A DNA stretch of 64,000 nucleotides from Onthophagus taurus. Its lineage: Eukaryota; Arthropoda; Insecta; Coleoptera; Scarabaeidae. The notes beneath the pieces were generated by a model, which was given only the letters and a program-made list of their open reading frames with translations, did not search any database and was not told the DNA's origin. Of the stretch, positions 57,940 through 64,000 are shown piece after piece. The first letter of the stretch is position 1. Every line of letters starts with the position of its first letter. The stretch spans positions 5,401,501-5,465,500 of the forward strand of contig NC_091970.1 of assembly GCF_036711975.1 (NCBI RefSeq), read 5' to 3'. The translations under genes and the position numbers were made by a program.

Positions 57940-60900
57940 TTACATAGACGATTGAGAGTTGGTGATTTTTTTATTCACTTCAGGAGACATCTAGAATAGA
58001 AATAATAAATAATTATTTAAAAAAAATTAAATTACTCATTACCCAACTTTTACTTCGTGCATTTACTCCTCCATCCGAATGATAATTTTTCTCGGGCTCT
58101 TCGTTATGAGAATATCGATAAATACTCGCTTTGCTTTCGTAACTTTTAACCTCCCGTTTTGGTTTTTCATCATCTCGCAGCCCATTAATCCGTAGCGAAC
58201 TTAAAACGGGCGAAGAAAATGATTCGTTTGTTGTGATATCAACATTCCCTGTTGAGTTTATAAAAATGCTTGTTGTATAAAGAGGGTGTTGTTTTTTATC
58301 ATCTTCGATCGTTGCAATCGATTTATTTTCAAGCGATTTTCGCAAATTATTAGCGCTATTATATAAAGTGTTTTGAGAGTTTCTTAATAAAACTTGCTCG
58401 GTTGTTTCGATTACTTGTTTATTTGTACTCTCATCTTTATTTTTTGTTTCGTTATTTTTAGTTATCTCATTGTTTGTAATAATTTCATTGTTTGTAATTG
58501 GTTTGAATTCAATCTTCATACTTTTAGGTGGTACAAATTTTGGCATTCTGCAAACCCAATGATCTCCTGATGATCCAACTGAGCTCGTTGAAGCAGCGCT
58601 TGAGTTTGAACTTGAGTTATTAACATAAACTCCGTATCGTTTTTGATAAAACAAAATATACGCGCTATTATTAACTAATTCCGTTGTTATATCATCATTT
58701 TGATCAGATAAATTCGTAACTTTTGCGTCATCGTATAAATACCACTTATTATCATAAGGATTTTTACAAGCAGCTGTATAATGACCGGTTTCTAAATCGC
58801 TTCCGTGGTGATAAATTACGGCGTATAAATCGTAGCTGTTATCATTACAAGTTGATTGTTTTCTGGGCCGCTTCCATGGCGACCAAGTTACATTGTTCAT
58901 TATCACAGAGTTTTGGTCTAAATTGGTTAGGTTAACGTTGTGTTTCGCTAAGTGGGGGGTCATATCAAAACCGTAAACGGGAAATTCGACCATTGTGGTT
59001 AATTTTGTACTGTTTCTTCCTTTTAATGTTTGCCTAAAAAATAAATTATTAATAAATAATTGAGGAAATTATGTTATAGTTACTGTCGAAATCTCTTAAA
59101 ATGAACGACTAAAATATCGGGAAGGGACCACACGTCCAAAGTCTTTATTACTGGTATGTATTGTTGGCACTGAGGGCATCTCCATGCGTCATCCATGGTT
59201 AGTGTTTCCGCTTTTGTATAGTGACGCAAACATTCTTCTAATGTTAAAGGAGCTCCACCTCATAATTAAAAGATAAATTATTAAATTAAAATAAATAAAA
59301 AAATTGAATTCATTCGCTATAACCGGTCCTCGTTATACCCGATATTTTTTACATTGCAAAGATATAACAGCAAATATGCTAAGAGAATAATTTTTGTCAT
59401 TTAACATTTCTTGCTTGATTTTTAGCAAATTTCGCGATGAACACAATTTCCGATCAATTTAGTTGGAACTGCACCATATTCCTTATCTTCTATAATAACA
59501 AATATGTCAAGAAATGGCTAAAAGCCATTACCCATTTCTTTGAAAAACCAGTTTTCTTTGAATTTATACAAAGTTTGAATTGTGCAGAACTTTTTATCAA
59601 TTTAGTTTGAACTGAATCCTATTCCTTATCGTGTACAGGGTAATTCAAATTCGATCCTCACCATTGGGATCTCAGAAACCATAAGAGATACAGAAATGGT
59701 TAAATGGGGGCAAAGTTAGTGTTAGAAATATAAAGATATTTTAGTCGAAGAGAACGCAATTCATAATACTGAAATCTGAATTTTCAAATTTTTATTTTGG
59801 CCAGAACCCCAGAAACGCCTAATGACCGGTCTCGCTGAGACACCCCTGTGTATATGTATACAGTGCGTCCGTAAAATAACGGATATAGGTGATAAAATCA
59901 TTATAAACGGTTTATGGAAAAATGAAAATTAAATTTTTTGCAATTGTTTGGTGTAGATTTTAAATTTTTTCATTCAGTAGGCCAGACTTCGAAAAATGCT
60001 TCGAGAGATGGCCATGCTGTTTAAATTTAGTCACAGCTAGGCTCATCATACTTTGGCTAATGAGTTGGCGATCAGGATATGTTGTATTAAAGAGGTCAAC
60101 TACTTACTAAATCAGTTTTTGGCACTTAGGGAATTGTTTAGAGTAGTTGGTTACCATAGTTACTCATGGCTACTGCTATTTTTATCATTATACAAATTTG
60201 AAGTAATTAAAGTTTAAAATAATTTTTCTCGAAAATTTTCTTATGTAACCAATATTAATATTGACTATACTAGATTCAGAAAAAAATCCTCTTTCATATT
60301 CCGCCATAAAATGGGGGATTGCCATTTAAAAAAAATATCGATGACGCCATAACTCGTTTAAAAATGGCGGAAAAAATTTGAAATCTACAGCAATAAATTG
60401 CAAAAAAATTAAATCTTTAGACCCGTTTCAGGGATTTTTCCATAAACCGTTTATTATGATTTTATCGCCTGTATCCGTTACTTTACGGACACACTGTATA
60501 TTATTATTATTATCTGTATATTAGCAAATACGAAAAATAAATTATTTTTGACATTTTCAATTTCGGCAAAAACCGGTTTCTGTGAAATTTAGAGTTGTGC
60601 AGAATTTCGGATCTATTTAATTTGAACTGCATCTTATTTCCTGTCATCTAGTGTAGCAAATACGCATTTTTCCCCGAATTTTTACAAGATTTAAGTTGAG
60701 CACAACTTGTGATCAATTTAGGGTGAACTCCATCGTATTCTTTATCAGCTATGGAGTAAATGGCACAAAATTAGTTAAATGGGACATTATAGAAGTAATA
60801 AGTCCAAAATCTGTCAATATAAATTCACAATTTTTCTCTCCTCATCCCTTTTTACATTGTGCAGTACAATTTTATCAATTGAAGTGGAACTCTAGTTTTT

Positions 60901-62181
60901 GAAGTTGTTATTACTTAAATAGAGTTGTGGAGAAGAATTTTCAATGCCAACCTCAAATTCTCCAATTCATGACTAAGTTCAAAATTAATTTTTTACCTTG
61001 AAGCGCTTGCGTTCTTAATTGTTTAACACTCGAATGTTCCTCAATAACATCACTATCATCAGCAATAACAGCCATTTTCGTTTTTTGAATCCATTCCAAC
61101 ACTAATTTCATATGAGCGGGTCCCCCTTCTTCACTACATAAGGCAAGAGCTTGATCGACGGCTTCCATAAACAACGGATGTTGAAGTTGAGGATCCAAAT
61201 AGCAAGGGGGTTCGTTGTCGTTCCATGCCGGGTCAGATATGCGCATTTTAAAAATCTAAAAATGAAGTAATTTGTGATAATCAAAGCGAAATTATTGAAA
61301 AATTAATTCGAAAAAAGAAAAATAAAGCGGAAAATAAATTAATTTCTTTTGTTTGAATGCTTTTATTTAAGATACCTGTTTTTTGAACGATTTAGAAGTG
61401 AAGTAGAAACTTACTCCGGAAGCTTGCGCCGATGTTAAAACATCATCGTGTAATAAAGGGGCCATTTCTTTCAATAAGAGTTTTTGTAAGTCTTCGTAAC
61501 TGGTTTCTCTACAAACTTGCATTGTATATGGACTACCTAGATCAACAAAAATTGATTGATTTAATATATAGAAATATATATTAATTAATTTTACCAAAAC
61601 GAATAAATTCCCCATTTTTCTCCACAACATTAATCCAACACAAAAGAACGTAAGCGCTTGTAGCCTCTTCCTCGACATCTTTTAATTGTGCCACTTCGAT
61701 GCAATAAATAGGGTCGATTTCGGTGATGACATTAACACTTTGAGTGTCGGTGAATGTTCGTAAAAAACCGTTTTCGCCGATTTCCGTTAATAGCATATCG
61801 GTTCTTGTTATTGAGGTATCCGATTCGAGGATGTCTCGTAATTCGGAGACGCTAGCTCCTGATGGGACACTCAAACCTATTTTGACTTGACGCGGTTGTT
61901 GAGATGTATAAAGTACCTAAGAAATTTTTTTTTAATTACTTAATTAAATAAAAATTGGGATAAATAATTACAGTAACATAAATTGAATGACGATTTAATT
62001 GTGGCAGTTGAACTGAAATGCATTGAAAAGGATCGAAAGTATTTGATTGGGTTGAGCATCTTGAGCAGCTCAACGACGATCGATATTGGGCTTGGAAAAC
62101 GCCTTGAATGAAGGAGTTGTTGCATCGTTTGTAATTTTCTAAGGTTTCAGCGGCTATAACCTCGTCCGGTCTTCCTGAAGT
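57940..62181 (-). CDS. Ubiquitin carboxyl-terminal hydrolase, USP31/USP43 type (5' part not seen)
   Basis: Seven exons on the - strand: 62181-61972, 61916-61595, 61536-61415, 61255-60997, 59258-59084, 59033-58043 and 57990-57940, about 709 visible residues. Order of domains: zinc-finger part of the USP fold (FQAQYRSSLSCSRCSTQSNTFDPF), an inserted ubiquitin-like region (SVPSGASVSELRDILESD), HPLFMEAVDQALALCSEEGG, WRCPQCQQYIPVIKTLDVW, LPDILVVHFKRF, and the catalytic His box YDLYAVIYHHGSDLETGHYTA with W-YLYDDAKV. This order fits USP31/USP43 and the fly Usp15-31 gene. A Ser/Asn-rich tail follows. The catalytic Cys box must lie in upstream exons; none was found in 62182-64000. The intron at 59259-60996 contains a mariner-like MITE. 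Confidence 0.9.
59630..59852. mobile_element. Fragment with ACAGGGT...GAGACACCCCTGT ends
   Basis: It starts TACAGGGTAATTCAAATTCGATCC and ends GCTGAGACACCCCTGTGTA, so the outermost bases are inverted repeats. The left end resembles a piece at about 49680 (AGGGTGGTTCAAATTCGATG), and the right end resembles the one at about 56680. These look like short members or remnants of one DNA transposon family. Confidence 0.45.
59861..60496. mobile_element. Mariner-type MITE, 636 bp, TA-flanked
   Basis: Terminal inverted repeats begin CAGTGCGTCCGTAAAATAACGG and extend about 60 bp (through GGTGATAAAATCATTATAAACGG and TTTATGGAAAAAT) with a few mismatches. TA dinucleotides flank both ends (59859-59860 and 60497-60498), the Tc1/mariner target. 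The interior has no transposase ORF. It lies within a USP intron. Confidence 0.85.
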
Positions 62182-64000
62182 CTAAAATGACAAAAAAAAA
62201 TTAATTAATATAGGAAGAATATTCAAGAGTGAAGTGCACAACATTCGTTCCAAGAAAACATGACATTGACTGTCTGCCAACAGAACACTTCACACACACA
62301 CATACTTTAGTCGCTCGACTCGTGTAATAAAAGATGAATGTTGTTTTAAAAATAACGTTTTGGCCAAGACCACAATTTACGTTAAAGAAAAGTGAAATAA
62401 AAACGTCTTTGCGTTTATTAAACGTTGCGTTACGCAAAATCCAATTTGATTTAATAAGAAGGAGTAATTATTATTTAGTTAATGTGATAATCGACTGTGA
62501 AACGACACAACGTGTTGGGTAACAAAAAAAACTCGTGAAATCCATTAATAACGCGTTAACTAGTATTAATTGGTTCATGTATTTATTTATACTCCTTATT
62601 TTTAAGTTTAACAATTAAATTTAATAAAAATTTTCTAAAAAAAAATAAAAATAGGTTATATTAACTTATTACATTTGGTCACGCACTAATTTGTCGATAG
62701 AAGGTCGTAAAGGATTTCTTTTTGGAAGCCATATAAATATTTAAATACGTAAATACTTGAAGAGACCCGATTCTTTTTGTTAGTTTACAAAGAGATTGTG
62801 TTGCGCTGCATTAAACAATGGTAGATAAAGAATTATTAGTTTTCTTCGTCATCGTATTACATTTATAACGCAAGAACACAAAAGATTATAATTTAATCGT
62901 TTAACATTTAATCAATGTTTTAGTTGAATTGAGACATTGTTGCATTAAGGGTGAAACTAAATTTAATAGTAACATTACACATTTTTTGATGAAACTATAT
63001 TAAATTATATTAAGACACAATATAATTCAGAAGCGATAAAAATTTCTTTTGAAATGAAATGACTAGTTTCGGTATTACACCATGTTCAGGAATTGTGAGG
63101 GTTTCATAATTTGATAAAAAGAAAATGAATTCGTAAATTTTGAAATTATTAATTTCTATTTTAAAACCATTTAAATCATAAATTTGAATTACATACTTAA
63201 TTAAGATATCAATTACTTCATTAAGATATTATATGAATAAGATATCAATTTTCGTTATTATTTTTTTATTAAAATAAAAAACCTAAATAATAATAAAGTT
63301 TCTTAGAAACACATAAATTTTGATTGGATTACATCATAGAAATTAATATCTTATCGTATTTTTCCTTTCACGCGCCTCAAACACTTTTTGCGCAAGTCCA
63401 TTGATACAATTAAAAGTTGTTTTGAGTATCAAAAATTTATCGTTTTAAATTTAGATTATTTCTTAATGTATTAAAAAATTCCTAACCTAAATACCTTTTT
63501 TTATGTGTCGTTTTAAAATTATTCTTTAATATTAATCTTTATATTATTAAAAGTTAATGGATTGACCTCTAACCCAACCAGACCGGAACGCATTATCAAT
63601 CAACCAAGGTTTTTTTTTCTTTTTCATTCTTTATCTTAATTTTTTTTGTTTCGTTATAATTATTTTTATATTCAATTTGCAAAAGACCTTCATACACGCG
63701 CCAGTTTTGTGAATGGGCGTATTTTTGCAAAAAGAAAGAGACAGAACTCGACGTAGAGAATTAACTGTGGAGTACTTTAGTAGGGATAATTGGGTGACGA
63801 CCTTGAAACCGTTCTGGTGACATCTCTTATAAAAATGAATAAGCATCATACTTAATTAGCAAACATTTTTTTGCCAATTTTTCTATAATATGATTGCACT
63901 TTGAATAGCGAAGAATGTTGTCGAAGGATAAAACGATTAATGGCAAAGTAGGACGCGTGAACTATCGCAAAATTAAGGTCGAATTGAAAAATAGAAAGTA
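62182..64000. other. Upstream region of the USP gene, no supported gene
   Basis: AT-rich sequence, probably an intron or 5' flank of the USP gene. No exon with a conserved Cys box was found. A + strand ATG at 63915 stays open for 28 codons to the window edge (MLSKDKTINGKVGRVNYRKI...) but has no other support. Confidence 0.45.

Noticed and set aside
63915-64000. Open + strand reading frame starting ATG TTG TCG AAG at the window edge
   Set aside because: 28 codons only, no homology recognised, no splice or promoter support; could be chance.

Overview
This window is animal nuclear DNA, very probably from an insect. It is AT-rich, the genes are split by short GT-AG introns of about 50-70 bp mixed with some multi-kilobase ones, and the products are metazoan (CANT1 apyrase, NUDT9, KLHL18, a USP31/43 deubiquitinase, an SLC16 carrier, an i-type lysozyme relative, a Brambleberry/GEX1 family protein). 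The small introns, repeat content and secreted low-complexity proteins suggest a beetle or similar insect, but that is inference. There is no bacterial-type operon structure, and I saw no tRNA, rRNA or CRISPR array.

Layout: 673-3187 (+) is a six-exon wax-synthase/DGAT-type acyltransferase. 5.6-20.9 kb (+) is a monocarboxylate transporter whose probable non-coding first exon at about 5.6 kb is separated from the coding exons by a 9.6-kb intron filled with a ~180-bp satellite, including an inverted, dimer-homogenised block. A later intron carries a TTAA-flanked piggyBac-like element that itself contains a tandem array. 22.8-25.5 kb (-) holds an i-type-lysozyme-like gene and CANT1, with a scrambled tandem duplication between them. 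26.3-36 kb holds four genes, three of them encoding secreted proteins I cannot name (His/Asn-rich, Gly/Tyr-rich, and a 762-residue acidic protein) and one a Brambleberry/GEX1 relative. Two opposite-orientation arrays of a second ~163-bp repeat lie on either side of the 762-residue protein gene.

39.2-50.6 kb (-) is a 10-exon gene for a 1,517-residue protein with recurring I-P-S-R-x-F-K-x-L-Q modules on mostly symmetric phase-1 exons, resembling the SFRxLQ segment of ALP/Zasp proteins. A complete gene for a proline-rich protein (47.4-48.5 kb, +) is nested in its first intron. 51-56 kb holds intronless NUDT9 (-) and KLHL18 (+), the latter with a duplicated promoter and start region. 57.9-62.2 kb (-) is the C-terminal two-thirds or so of a USP31/43-type deubiquitinase, whose catalytic-Cys exons lie outside the window or were not found.

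The genes are unrelated housekeeping, transport, secreted and structural genes. No pathway cluster is visible. The most unusual content is repetitive: satellites carried inside introns and inside elements with terminal inverted repeats, inverted repeat geometry, and short CpG-rich palindromes near promoters. Exon boundaries were read by eye from splice sites and reading-frame continuity. Names rest on remembered family resemblance, with no database search.
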